Part shown: one piece after another, positions 24,386 through 33,171 of the stretch
Position numbering within the stretch: position 1 is the stretch's first letter
Layout: every line of letters begins with the position of its first letter
From: Candidatus Babeliales bacterium
GTDB lineage: Bacteria > Babelota > Babeliae > Babelales > RVW-14
Assembly: GCA_019746485.1 (NCBI GenBank)
Contig: JAIERW010000005.1
Location: forward strand, 79,078-136,275
DNA length: 57,198 nucleotides
Direction: 5' to 3'
Program-made: the position numbers and the translations under genes
Notes under the pieces: model-generated
What the model saw: only the letters and a program-made list of their open reading frames with translations
Database searches by the model: none
What the model was told of the DNA's origin: nothing

Positions 24386-25306
24386 ATGTTTTTTTTAGAT
24401 CCGATGTGCGATATCGCGTTCAAGAAGCTTTTTGGCAGCCAAGAAAAAAAAGAAATTCTGATGAGCTTTTTGAACAGCGTTTTGGGGTGCAAAGAGGGAT
24501 ATAGAATTGTTGATGTAAAAATCACCGATCCCTACAACATTCCAGACGCGCCATGGCTTAAAACAAGCATTGTAGATGTTCGTTGCATTGATCAGCAAGG
24601 CAAGCACTACATTATTGAATTACAGGTCGAAAGCCAAGATGATTATCCCGAACGAAGCCAGTATTACGCTTCATTAGCCATGGCTCGCCAGCTGAAAAAA
24701 GGCTGGGAGTACGGCAAAGTGATGCCGGTCATTTTTATTGGCGTCCTTGCTTTCGATCTTTTTGACAACGCAGACTACCTCAGTCATCACAAAATTCTCA
24801 ATACTAAAACACACCAACACGCGCTCAAGCACCTTGAGTTTCATTTTATTGAACTCAAAAAATTCAACAAAACGCTTGAAGAGCTTGATGATACCATTAT
24901 CGACAAATGGATCTATCTTTTAAAAAACGCCTCAGATCTCAACACTATTCCCAAGCAGCTTAAAAGCCCTATCGTCCTCCAAGAAGCTATGGAGGTTCTT
25001 GAAGAAGGCAATATGACACCGGAAGAACTCGCCGCCTACGACCGCTTAATTGATGCAGAACGCGTTGCAAAAAGCATCAAGAAAACACGCGAAAAAAAAT
25101 TGAAACAAGAATTCGAAAAAAAAGTACAAAAAATTAAGATAGAACTTAAAAAATCCAAACAACAGATACAAGAAAGTCACAAAGCAGGTGAGCGCGCTAT
25201 GGTTTTGCGATTACTAACAAAACTCAGCGTTGAAGAAGTTGCCAATCTTACCGGCTTGTCACGTGACGATATAAAGAAAATTAAGAAAACAAAAGAAAAT
25301 AGTTAA
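24386..25306 (+). CDS. Rpn-family recombination-promoting nuclease / PD-(D/E)XK transposase-like protein
   Basis: The 306-residue protein starts with MFFLDPMCDIAFKKLFG, the usual opening of the family, and carries the PD-(D/E)XK core: D in SIVDVRCID and E-x-Q in YIIELQVES, followed by RSQYYASLAMARQL. The C-terminal third is a lysine-rich helix and a VEEVANLTGLSRDDIKKIK tail, shared with the partial paralogue at the left end of the window. Members act as DNA nucleases that raise recombination and are often multi-copy. It sits between lysS and recJ with short gaps and has an aaggaa Shine-Dalgarno sequence. Confidence 0.9.
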   Translation: MFFLDPMCDIAFKKLFGSQEKKEILMSFLNSVLGCKEGYRIVDVKITDPYNIPDAPWLKTSIVDVRCIDQQGKHYIIELQVESQDDYPERSQYYASLAMARQLKKGWEYGKVMPVIFIGVLAFDLFDNADYLSHHKILNTKTHQHALKHLEFHFIELKKFNKTLEELDDTIIDKWIYLLKNASDLNTIPKQLKSPIVLQEAMEVLEEGNMTPEELAAYDRLIDAERVAKSIKKTREKKLKQEFEKKVQKIKIELKKSKQQIQESHKAGERAMVLRLLTKLSVEEVANLTGLSRDDIKKIKKTKENS

Positions 25307-25326
25307 GTATTCATCAAAAGGAATCT

Positions 25327-27105
25327 ATGGAGACTGTTGCCACACCAACATCACGCACAAAAAAACGTGCTCCTGATGTTATGACCATTCAAGGAACAAA
25401 ATATTTGTGGCAACTCAAAAAATCTGATGCCGACGCAATTCGCAAAATCAGCATGACACACACTATCAGCAGTGCTGTTGCACATGTTTTATACTCACGA
25501 GGCTACCACGACGACGACGCCATCCGTTCCTTTCTTTTTAGCTCGTACGAACGCGACGTGCCCCACTCAGGACTTTTAAAAGGCGCACATGCAGCAACCA
25601 AAAGACTTTTAGAAGCTATTGAACGCAAAGAAAAAATTCTTATTTTTGGTGATTACGACGTTGACGGCGTCACTTCTTCATCGCTCGTTTTACTCGGTCT
25701 CTTGCCTCTTGGCGCACAAATAAATTTTTTCTTGCCCAATCGCAAACGCGACGGCTACGGCCTTTCCAGTAAAATTGTAAAACGCGCCAAAGAAAATGGC
25801 TACAGCCTGATTATCACGGTAGACAACGGTATCACCGCAATTCAACCAGCGCTTGATGCACAAGAAGTTGGCATTGATCTGATTATTACCGACCATCACC
25901 GCCCGCACGACCACGTGCCTGAAGCGCTCGCAATTGTAAACCCCAACCAAGTCGACTGCCCCTACCCGTACAAATCATTGGCCGGCGTTGGCGTTGCTTT
26001 TAAAATTATCAGCCTGATTTATGAACAAAAAAATCTTCCACTGCCCGACAAAGTTTATGAACTTTTAATGCTGGGCACGGTGGCCGACGTGGTGCCCATG
26101 CTGGGCGAAAACCGTTACTGGGTACGCTATGGCTTAAGCAAAGTTAACAAACAACGCAGTACCGCCATGAACGTAATGACCACCAACAGCAAGCTCACCA
26201 AAAATATTTTAGGGTCGCTGGATATTGGCTTTATGGTTGCACCGCAAATTAACGCACTGGGCCGGTTGGACGACTGCCGTGAAGCGGTTAAATTTTTGAT
26301 CAGCTCAGATTATGCAGAAGTACAACGCATTGGGCATATTTTGCAAAGCATGAACGAAGAGCGTAAAAAAGTTGAACAGCGCATTTATGGCGATGTTGAA
26401 GGTGCTATTGTTCAAAAGCAAATTAACCTAGCACGCGAAAATATTATTGTTGCCGCACATGATCAGTGGCCTGCAGGCGTTATTGGCCTGGTTGCTGGCA
26501 AGTTGATGCACAATTATGGCAAGCCTACTTTTTTATTTCATCACGACAAACACAACCGCTTACTCAAGGGCTCGTGCCGCTCCATTCCAGAATTTGACGT
26601 TTTTGATGCGTTGCACGACAGCAAAGATCTGTTAGTTTCATTTGGCGGCCATTCATGCGCTGCTGGCTTGGCACTGGCACAAGACAACCTGCCCGAACTT
26701 AAAGCGCGGCTTGAAGAACGTGTTACCGCTATGGTTTCACCAAAAGATTTGCAACCAAAAATTGTCATTGACGCACAGCTTGAGCTGACCGAAGCAACAA
26801 AAAAACTTGTAGACGATTTAAGCATGCTCGAGCCATTTGGCAATGCCAACCCGCAGCCAGTTTTTCTGATTAAACAAGCAACATTACTCAAAGAGCCTAC
26901 CTTACTCAAAGACAAGCATTTAAAATGCTCTATCTTTTCTGAAGGCATGATCAAGCCCATTATCTTTTTTAACCGTCCTGATTTGTATTCCCTTTTGCTC
27001 GAACTTGGCGACAAACCCTTTAGCGTTGCGGCATACGTAGTTACCAATGAATGGCAAGGTAAAACCAGCATTGAATTGCAAGGGTTAGACATTAGCGTGA
27101 CATAA
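25327..27105 (+). CDS. recJ: Single-stranded-DNA-specific 5'-3' exonuclease RecJ
   Basis: RecJ degrades single-stranded DNA during recombinational repair. The 592-residue protein has the DHH phosphoesterase motifs FGDYDVDGVTSS, ITVDNGI, IITDHH, and the DHHA1 motif FGGHSCAAGL, followed by the OB-fold domain (LEPFGNANPQPVF). Start: ATG 10 nt after aagga. It lies 20 nt after the Rpn-family gene and may share its promoter. Confidence 0.95.
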   Translation: METVATPTSRTKKRAPDVMTIQGTKYLWQLKKSDADAIRKISMTHTISSAVAHVLYSRGYHDDDAIRSFLFSSYERDVPHSGLLKGAHAATKRLLEAIERKEKILIFGDYDVDGVTSSSLVLLGLLPLGAQINFFLPNRKRDGYGLSSKIVKRAKENGYSLIITVDNGITAIQPALDAQEVGIDLIITDHHRPHDHVPEALAIVNPNQVDCPYPYKSLAGVGVAFKIISLIYEQKNLPLPDKVYELLMLGTVADVVPMLGENRYWVRYGLSKVNKQRSTAMNVMTTNSKLTKNILGSLDIGFMVAPQINALGRLDDCREAVKFLISSDYAEVQRIGHILQSMNEERKKVEQRIYGDVEGAIVQKQINLARENIIVAAHDQWPAGVIGLVAGKLMHNYGKPTFLFHHDKHNRLLKGSCRSIPEFDVFDALHDSKDLLVSFGGHSCAAGLALAQDNLPELKARLEERVTAMVSPKDLQPKIVIDAQLELTEATKKLVDDLSMLEPFGNANPQPVFLIKQATLLKEPTLLKDKHLKCSIFSEGMIKPIIFFNRPDLYSLLLELGDKPFSVAAYVVTNEWQGKTSIELQGLDISVT

Positions 27106-27173
27106 GCCCCCCTCCTGCGCTATGGTATACTTTTTGAAACGAGTGAAGATTATTTCAAAAAGGAGATCATACC

Positions 27174-28346
27174 ATGTTCAAAAAATTCTATGGCGTGTGT
27201 GTCATGAGCGTCATGACATGCGTCCCTTGGCTTAACGCCGAAGTGTTTAAATCAGACGGCACCAAGCCCGTTTTTGTTGAGCTAGACCCAGCACATCAAC
27301 ACGTTCATTATTTAGCACACCCACAAACAGACGATCTTGATAATTACCTGCAAACAGAGCTTGAAGAATACGTCTTTGGCGAGCCAACGCGCGCGCGACG
27401 CGCTACCTTTAAACAAGAAACATTTTATATCGGCGGTGACAGCGTAATAAACGCACCAAACGAACTACCAACGCCCTACAGCACCACCCGCCAACAATAT
27501 CTGGTACGCGCAAGTGAGTTACACGCAGCAGGCATTGAAACATCAGCTTTTATCAAACTTTCTTTTGATGTTGGACAAACATCATTTGCGCTTGACAGCA
27601 CCTACAAAGGCCTTGCCAACATGTCCATAAAAATTGGTCACACACACGCGCCAGAACTTACTGATTTTGAACCAGATATCCCAACGTACTACACCACCAT
27701 TTTGTACGCAGAAAAAATTGGCTGGAACGACCATGCTTTTTTTCAACCGTTTTATTGGGATGGTGTACGCAATGTTATTATTGAAGTCACTGCTCAAGCG
27801 CACGGCACACCGGGGCGGGCCGGCGTTAACCAATCACTGACCGACTTTGTTGCAAGCATTGCGCAAGGCACTGATGATACTGACCATTACTTTCAACGCC
27901 CAAATATCAAAATTACCGCGATAGCCAGCCAACTCAACCGACCAATGCGCATCACCACACCGCTCACTTTTTTTCCTGCTCAGCAGGCCGGACACCGCTG
28001 GGCGCTGGGGCAAGACCGCACCTTGTATTATTGGAACGATAAAATTTGGCAGCCCCTTAACAACGAAGATATTGAAACGGTTGTTGATTTTGCTGCCATA
28101 AACAACAACGGCCTGGTTTATTGCTTGAACGATCGTGGCCAACTATTTTTTGCACGCGACAGCGGAACTACAACACAATGGCAGCCTTTTGCAACAGAAC
28201 TTACCTTTGCCGAGCTTTCACTTTCAAACAAAGAGACGCTCTTTGGCTTGGCGCACAATCGTCGCGATATGTATCAACTTGACGGTACTCATTGGAACTT
28301 TATACGGTCGTTTAGAAAAGAAATTTCGCTTAAGAAAAAGTCTTAG
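27174..28346 (+). CDS. Secreted protein with tectonin-like C-terminal repeats
   Basis: The 390-residue protein has a strong Shine-Dalgarno sequence (aaggag) and a signal peptide (about 1-22, ending LNAEV). Residues about 40-265 form a beta-rich region without a recognised family. The last 120 residues repeat short units with a Trp or Tyr near regular positions (GHRWALGQDRTLYYWN, IWQPLN, NNNGLVYCLNDRGQLFF, QWQPFA, DMYQLDG, HWNFI), as in tectonin or tachylectin-type beta-propellers that bind sugars. This is a pattern reading only. It is followed after 43 nt by a large secreted protein gene and may form an operon with it. Confidence 0.5.
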   Translation: MFKKFYGVCVMSVMTCVPWLNAEVFKSDGTKPVFVELDPAHQHVHYLAHPQTDDLDNYLQTELEEYVFGEPTRARRATFKQETFYIGGDSVINAPNELPTPYSTTRQQYLVRASELHAAGIETSAFIKLSFDVGQTSFALDSTYKGLANMSIKIGHTHAPELTDFEPDIPTYYTTILYAEKIGWNDHAFFQPFYWDGVRNVIIEVTAQAHGTPGRAGVNQSLTDFVASIAQGTDDTDHYFQRPNIKITAIASQLNRPMRITTPLTFFPAQQAGHRWALGQDRTLYYWNDKIWQPLNNEDIETVVDFAAINNNGLVYCLNDRGQLFFARDSGTTTQWQPFATELTFAELSLSNKETLFGLAHNRRDMYQLDGTHWNFIRSFRKEISLKKKS

Positions 28347-28389
28347 GCACACACGCAGTGTTTTATTTTTTTGAATTGAGGAGTACGTA

Positions 28390-31300
28390 ATGAAGATACA
28401 TCGCTCTCGCTCGCTCTTTGCCATTCTTTTTCTCTGTTTTTTAATGTCCAGCAACGCTCATGCAACCGCGCTTGATGATTTACAATCAACGCTGAATGTG
28501 CTTAAAGCCAAGCTGGTTGAGTTGGTTGGTCAGCTGAGTGGTTTGGCTGGGCGGGCACCAAGTACGTCTGCACCAATCACGGGCGCTTCAGGCTCTTTAC
28601 CAATCACCGGCAGCTCAGGCTCAACATTGTCGCCGACACAGGTACTGCAAAAATATGACTCAAGCACATGGATTGAAGGCCAAACACCACATGTGCAAAC
28701 AAACAACTCACCAAATGCCGCCATGTTCAACAACAATGACCCAGTTTCTGTTTTAAGCGGTTATAACACAATAACAAAAGAACAATTCTTTAGCTCAGGC
28801 ATCACATCGCACCTTCCTCAAAGCAAACATAATACAATGCTTCTTTCATCTTTTGTTCCCGTTTGCGGGCTACTCGATACACTGTGCAAAGAAAATAACT
28901 ATCATGAATTTTACAAAACGCTATTTAACGAAATAAGAACAAAACAAACAATTCCTGATGAAGCTCCCGAGTTTATCAGCGTGTTAGCACTTACCTACGC
29001 ACTGTTAAACAATAATTACAGCGACCAAGATTTTCTTATCTGGACCATTGGAACCTTACTTGGCACACCACCAAATACAACAGAAATGCCAATCATCATC
29101 AATGCTGCTCAAAATTGTATGAAACTACTTGTGAACAATCTCAGGGTAGGGGCTCGTGATGGAAACTTTAAGTATGGCAATGTTATTATATCATTTACAC
29201 AAGACAATTTAGAGGACCTTCGTAAAGCAGCCCAAAACAGCAATACTTTATCTGAAGAAGGCAAAGAATTTAAAAACGACCTGACTAATTTCTTGAATGG
29301 ACTTTCAATAGCAAGCACTTCAGGCAGCTCTGGCTCAACGTCAGGTTCTTCGCAAACAGCAGCAGAACGCTTGGCGGAGGCTTTTTCCCAAACCATGCCT
29401 GGCGGTTTAGATCTGAATGGGCAAATTGAATGGACAAGAAATCACATTGGTACCTTGCGACGATTGTTGAATGATGCGGTTGAGGAAAGTAGCGCCAAGG
29501 CAGAAACTATACCTGCTTCAACAAGCGCCGTCACACCTGCCTTGTTCGAAAAATATGCGCACTTGATCGATCCATATTTTGATCCAAATTCTGATATTGT
29601 AGCGGCTGACCTGGGCCATCCAGAAAGATTTGATGATACGTACACAGCTTTTGAAAATTTTGTGAGCATTGAAATAACAGAAACAGATGTTGAAAACTTG
29701 AAAGTTTTTGTACCGCAGTACATCGGTCAGGTTTTAGATAAGTACACAGATTTTAGGGAAATAGGAACCCCAAAAGTTGGTCTTAATATCCTTACTCCGT
29801 TTGACGCAGGTCAAGCAAGAATAACTTTACAGCAACGCATTACAGATATGAACATATACTTTGACAACGTATTCGATATTTTAACTCAAGCAATACAAAG
29901 TCCACACCTCATACAACAAATAGTACCTCTTGGAGAAATAGTACTGAATAATCTTTTGCCTAATGAGATCATTGGGTACGCATTATTGGATCATGTAAAT
30001 CCTACAGAAGACGCATACAATCCAACAAAATATGCCAATAAAATACGGCAAATTATCGACTTTTGCGTAGTACTATTTTCTAAAAAAATACCACCTAACA
30101 ATGAACCGGCAAAATCTTTTGAAGACGGCTACAACTCACTCATTGCTCAGCTAAAATTACAACGAGGAAGCCTCTTGTGCGCCTACATGCTCCTCAAAGC
30201 AGGCTCAGACAATCCACGGTTTTTGGAATGGTTACATCACGAACAATTTTTAGTGTGGGCACTTAAAGCAGCAATGTACTACATTGACCAAGAAGCTAAC
30301 TTTGATAACACACCCGCCCGCACAGAGCTATACATTATTTATGAAATTCTCAAGCATGTACAACGAAGTACAAGCGGATCAGATGCCTTGCTAGCAACTT
30401 GCCGCGCATACACACAAGAAATAAGTACTATAGCAGGCGAACCCAATGAAGGTAAGTTTGATAAACCAGAATATGACAACAATGGCTGGCAAATTAAGCG
30501 CGACATTTTCAGAACAATCCTCGCAAGAAAATTACTTGAAGCAGCATATCGCTATGAGGCAGGACAAAGAAAAGCTCTTCAAAAAATAGCTGAACAAGAA
30601 GCTTTAATTATTCATCTCGATGCACAAAAGCGGCACCAAGAAGAACTAGAACGTCAACGCCAAGCGAAAGCGAACAAGCGCGAAGAAGAAAGAATTGCAG
30701 CACTGGCAGATCAAGAAGAACAAAAAAAAGCTACGGCAGCGCTGAAACTTGCAAACGATGAGCGCATACGCCAAGCAGAGGCAGGTGCAGCAGCTGCGAA
30801 AGCACAAGAAGATGCAGCAGAACAACAACGGCTCGCTACATTACAAGCAACATTTCAACAAGAAGAATTTAAGACAACACCAACAAAGCCATTTGCCAGC
30901 AACAATCCAAAATCAATTAATGCTCTGAGCGGATGGATCGAAAAGACCCTTATTCCAGATGCGCAGCAAAGCACAGCTCTCAGACCTGGCGGGGCACCGT
31001 ACATTGCCAGCTTTAATTTAACTGGCGAGTCAGCAGCTGGTTGCAAAAAAACGGATATTATTGGCTGGCTCAAATGGCTTGTAAAATGTCATGAAGAGGC
31101 AAAAGATACTTCAAAAGCATCATCTGGCATCTTGGAGTCTCTCAAGAAACAAACAATTGGCACAGATAACTGCTACGAAATTGCAATGAAACACACAACA
31201 ATTATTGTTCAGAATATTCTGCAAGATTCAGACTCACTCAGAACCAACCTCATACAAATAAACTCTGAGGCCCTTGTTCCAATTGCTAATTTCTGCAAAC

Positions 31301-31656
31301 TGCTCATTGAAAACAACACCGCAACTTTTGCAGATTTTCAAGTAGTACACAACTACGAACTCATCGCAGATTTCATTTATCTAACGGCCATACCAACAAG
31401 CAAACAGGAAAAGCCTAAGCTGTCTGCTATTGCTTCACATATTGCAACTGCCGGCCAAACACAAAAACCATTTGCGAGAAAGTGCGCAACATTAATGACT
31501 CTCTATATCAACGGATTCTACAAATCTAAACAATTAAAAGCCATAAAAGATGCTTTAATTAACCATCTTGCTGATCCCGAAGCAAAAGAACTTGTCAGCG
31601 CTATTAATAAATTAGCTTCTTCTTCTGACCCATCAGAAGCAGCCTCGTCCAGTTAA
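28390..31656 (+). CDS. Large secreted helical/coiled-coil protein of unknown function
   Basis: The 1088-residue protein has a gagg Shine-Dalgarno sequence and a signal peptide (about 1-26, ending SNAHATA). No known domain is recognised. It has Gly/Ser linkers at about 58-80 and 315-330 (GSSGSTSGSS), long predicted helical stretches, a strongly charged coiled coil of Glu, Lys, Arg, Gln and Ala (about 725-830), a second helical region with many hydrophobics (about 855-1075), and a Ser-rich tail (EAASSS). The coiled coil resembles TolA-like or myosin-like spacers. It is preceded by the tectonin-like gene and followed by a strong terminator. Confidence 0.6.
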   Translation: MKIHRSRSLFAILFLCFLMSSNAHATALDDLQSTLNVLKAKLVELVGQLSGLAGRAPSTSAPITGASGSLPITGSSGSTLSPTQVLQKYDSSTWIEGQTPHVQTNNSPNAAMFNNNDPVSVLSGYNTITKEQFFSSGITSHLPQSKHNTMLLSSFVPVCGLLDTLCKENNYHEFYKTLFNEIRTKQTIPDEAPEFISVLALTYALLNNNYSDQDFLIWTIGTLLGTPPNTTEMPIIINAAQNCMKLLVNNLRVGARDGNFKYGNVIISFTQDNLEDLRKAAQNSNTLSEEGKEFKNDLTNFLNGLSIASTSGSSGSTSGSSQTAAERLAEAFSQTMPGGLDLNGQIEWTRNHIGTLRRLLNDAVEESSAKAETIPASTSAVTPALFEKYAHLIDPYFDPNSDIVAADLGHPERFDDTYTAFENFVSIEITETDVENLKVFVPQYIGQVLDKYTDFREIGTPKVGLNILTPFDAGQARITLQQRITDMNIYFDNVFDILTQAIQSPHLIQQIVPLGEIVLNNLLPNEIIGYALLDHVNPTEDAYNPTKYANKIRQIIDFCVVLFSKKIPPNNEPAKSFEDGYNSLIAQLKLQRGSLLCAYMLLKAGSDNPRFLEWLHHEQFLVWALKAAMYYIDQEANFDNTPARTELYIIYEILKHVQRSTSGSDALLATCRAYTQEISTIAGEPNEGKFDKPEYDNNGWQIKRDIFRTILARKLLEAAYRYEAGQRKALQKIAEQEALIIHLDAQKRHQEELERQRQAKANKREEERIAALADQEEQKKATAALKLANDERIRQAEAGAAAAKAQEDAAEQQRLATLQATFQQEEFKTTPTKPFASNNPKSINALSGWIEKTLIPDAQQSTALRPGGAPYIASFNLTGESAAGCKKTDIIGWLKWLVKCHEEAKDTSKASSGILESLKKQTIGTDNCYEIAMKHTTIIVQNILQDSDSLRTNLIQINSEALVPIANFCKLLIENNTATFADFQVVHNYELIADFIYLTAIPTSKQEKPKLSAIASHIATAGQTQKPFARKCATLMTLYINGFYKSKQLKAIKDALINHLADPEAKELVSAINKLASSSDPSEAASSS

Positions 31657-31682
31657 AACAACATAATCTTGTATTTTCACAC

Positions 31683-31713
31683 AAAAGAGCCCCAACAGTT
31701 GGGGCTCTTTTTT
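31683..31713 (+). terminator. Rho-independent terminator
   Basis: Stem agagccccaa / ttggggctct with a 3-nt loop, preceded by A and followed by T-tract. It ends the 28390-31656 gene. Confidence 0.9.
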
Positions 31714-31775
31714 ATGCCGATAGCACGCAAAAAACAACCACTTTTTGCTTAAAACGCAGGCTTTTTAGGGGGCTT

Positions 31776-31804
31776 TTGACAAATCAACTTATAAAAAATA
31801 TACT
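31776..31804 (+). promoter_or_regulatory. Strong sigma70-type promoter (family copy 3)
   Basis: ttgaca (31776-31781), a 17-nt spacer and tatact (31799-31804), the same architecture as at 8632 and 9656. Here no hairpin leader is seen; an aaaaatggaggttat box follows directly and forms the Shine-Dalgarno of the next gene. Confidence 0.8.
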
Positions 31805-31843
31805 ATTTGTAATAGATATTTATAGTAAAAAATGGAGGTTATC

Positions 31844-32329
31844 ATGAAATTTTTACGTACCGCTCTTTTGAGCACAATCTTAATCGCAAGTTTAGCAAGT
31901 AATAACGCTTACGCTGCAGCCCAAAACCCAGAACCAGACCAAAGGCACCACGTCGTTGATGCTGAATCTGATGCGCAACTAAACCATTATAAAATGGCTA
32001 TTTTTTTTGCAAGCTTACAACTTGCTCAAATCGTATTATCCAATTCCATGAAAACCATCGCAAAACTTGGTTCTGAACACTGCCAAAGAACTGATACAAT
32101 ATTTTCAAACCCTCAGTTGCAAACAATACCGGCCGCTGGAGTTTTTTCTGGAATAATTTCTCAAATGCTTGTGGGAATAAATAATACTCAAACATGCAGC
32201 GAACTTGAAATGGAGTTTATGAGCGCATATGAAGGCTATCAATTCATTACACCACTAGCAACCTATTTGCTACCAGTTTCCTTTGCGTTGTTAGTACTAT
32301 ACAAACTATGCAACCTCGCACGAAGATAG
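31844..32329 (+). CDS. Small exported membrane protein of unknown function
   Basis: The ATG at 31844 is chosen over 31832 because ggagg lies eight bases upstream and a signal peptide (MKFLRTALLSTILIASLASNN) follows. The 161-residue product has a middle helical region and a C-terminal membrane segment (about 134-156, LATYLLPVSFALLVLYKL). Its signal peptide (MKFLRT) is nearly identical to that of the next gene, so the two are related at their N termini. It shares promoter family copy 3 and is followed after 11 nt by the CaaX protein gene. It ends in CNLARR, which is not a CaaX box. Confidence 0.6.
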   Translation: MKFLRTALLSTILIASLASNNAYAAAQNPEPDQRHHVVDAESDAQLNHYKMAIFFASLQLAQIVLSNSMKTIAKLGSEHCQRTDTIFSNPQLQTIPAAGVFSGIISQMLVGINNTQTCSELEMEFMSAYEGYQFITPLATYLLPVSFALLVLYKLCNLARR

Positions 32330-32340
32330 AAAGGTTTATT

Positions 32341-33123
32341 ATGAAATTTTTACGTACAACAGTGCTGGGCTTAGTCCTAGCAACAACCGTTATTAACACG
32401 TTGCCAGCTGCAGCCGAGTACAATGAAACTCAGCTGACACCGCTTTCGGTTGACCACATTATTGAAGAACTTACCAATATCCAGGACTGCAAAGATCTAC
32501 AATTTAAAATAGCAACTATTCGCCGGATGCTTACGGCAGCTCAATTTTTAGACATAAGCTCTGAGCTCAGCGCACAACTCACTAAATTCGCAAAAGCAGT
32601 CAATGAAATCGAAGAAAGAAACCAAGATCATAGTCACCCACTCTACCAACATTTCACCACGCTCAACCAGGTAGGACTAGGCACTACTACTCAACGACTC
32701 ATTGATCTTTTAACAACATTGCAAGCTCCCGTTCTTTCGCTAACAACCACAACACCAGCACCAAGTTTTGACGAAGAAAAAATCAAGGACCTTCTCAACA
32801 GCTGGTCAGCACAACTGCCCTATCGAGACATCACCACTCGAGAAGTAATAGTACTGCAGGTAATCATACCACTTTTGATAAATCTTTTAGAACCTGCAGC
32901 CACAGAATTTAAGCAACTCGAACCTGATGATGCCACGGCACAGGGCTTTGGTGAGGGGGCTTATGTAGCCGTTTGCAACCCACTATTCAAGAATATAAAG
33001 TTGCTTTTAATCATAGGTAATATTTGTGTGGCAATTTATGAGACATACAAAGAAGCTCCTCGTATGGCTGCCCGCGCTCAAAGAGCAGCCAGAGCGGCAC
33101 GAGATAATTGCACGATATTGTAA
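32341..33123 (+). CDS. Secreted helical protein with C-terminal CaaX box (CTIL)
   Basis: The ATG at 32341 is preceded by agaaagg and starts a signal peptide (MKFLRTTVLGLVLATTVINTLPAAA). The frame extends upstream to 32308, within the preceding gene, but the product there is not meaningful. The 260-residue protein is mainly helical with a hydrophobic segment near the C terminus (about 225-240), a basic arginine/alanine stretch (AARAQRAARAARDN) and the last four residues C-T-I-L. CTIL fits a CaaX box, with Leu favouring geranylgeranyl transfer. A basic stretch before the box is typical of prenylated membrane-bound proteins. The function is unknown. Confidence 0.68.
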   Translation: MKFLRTTVLGLVLATTVINTLPAAAEYNETQLTPLSVDHIIEELTNIQDCKDLQFKIATIRRMLTAAQFLDISSELSAQLTKFAKAVNEIEERNQDHSHPLYQHFTTLNQVGLGTTTQRLIDLLTTLQAPVLSLTTTTPAPSFDEEKIKDLLNSWSAQLPYRDITTREVIVLQVIIPLLINLLEPAATEFKQLEPDDATAQGFGEGAYVAVCNPLFKNIKLLLIIGNICVAIYETYKEAPRMAARAQRAARAARDNCTIL

Positions 33124-33133
33124 GTTTATTACC

Positions 33134-33169
33134 AAAAAAAGAGCCTTGTTGTAACAAGGCCCTTTTTTT
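33134..33169. terminator. Rho-independent terminator between convergent genes
   Basis: Stem gccttgtt / aacaaggc with A-rich left and T-rich right flanks serves the convergent genes ending at 33123 and 33172. Confidence 0.85.
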
Positions 33170-33171
33170 AA

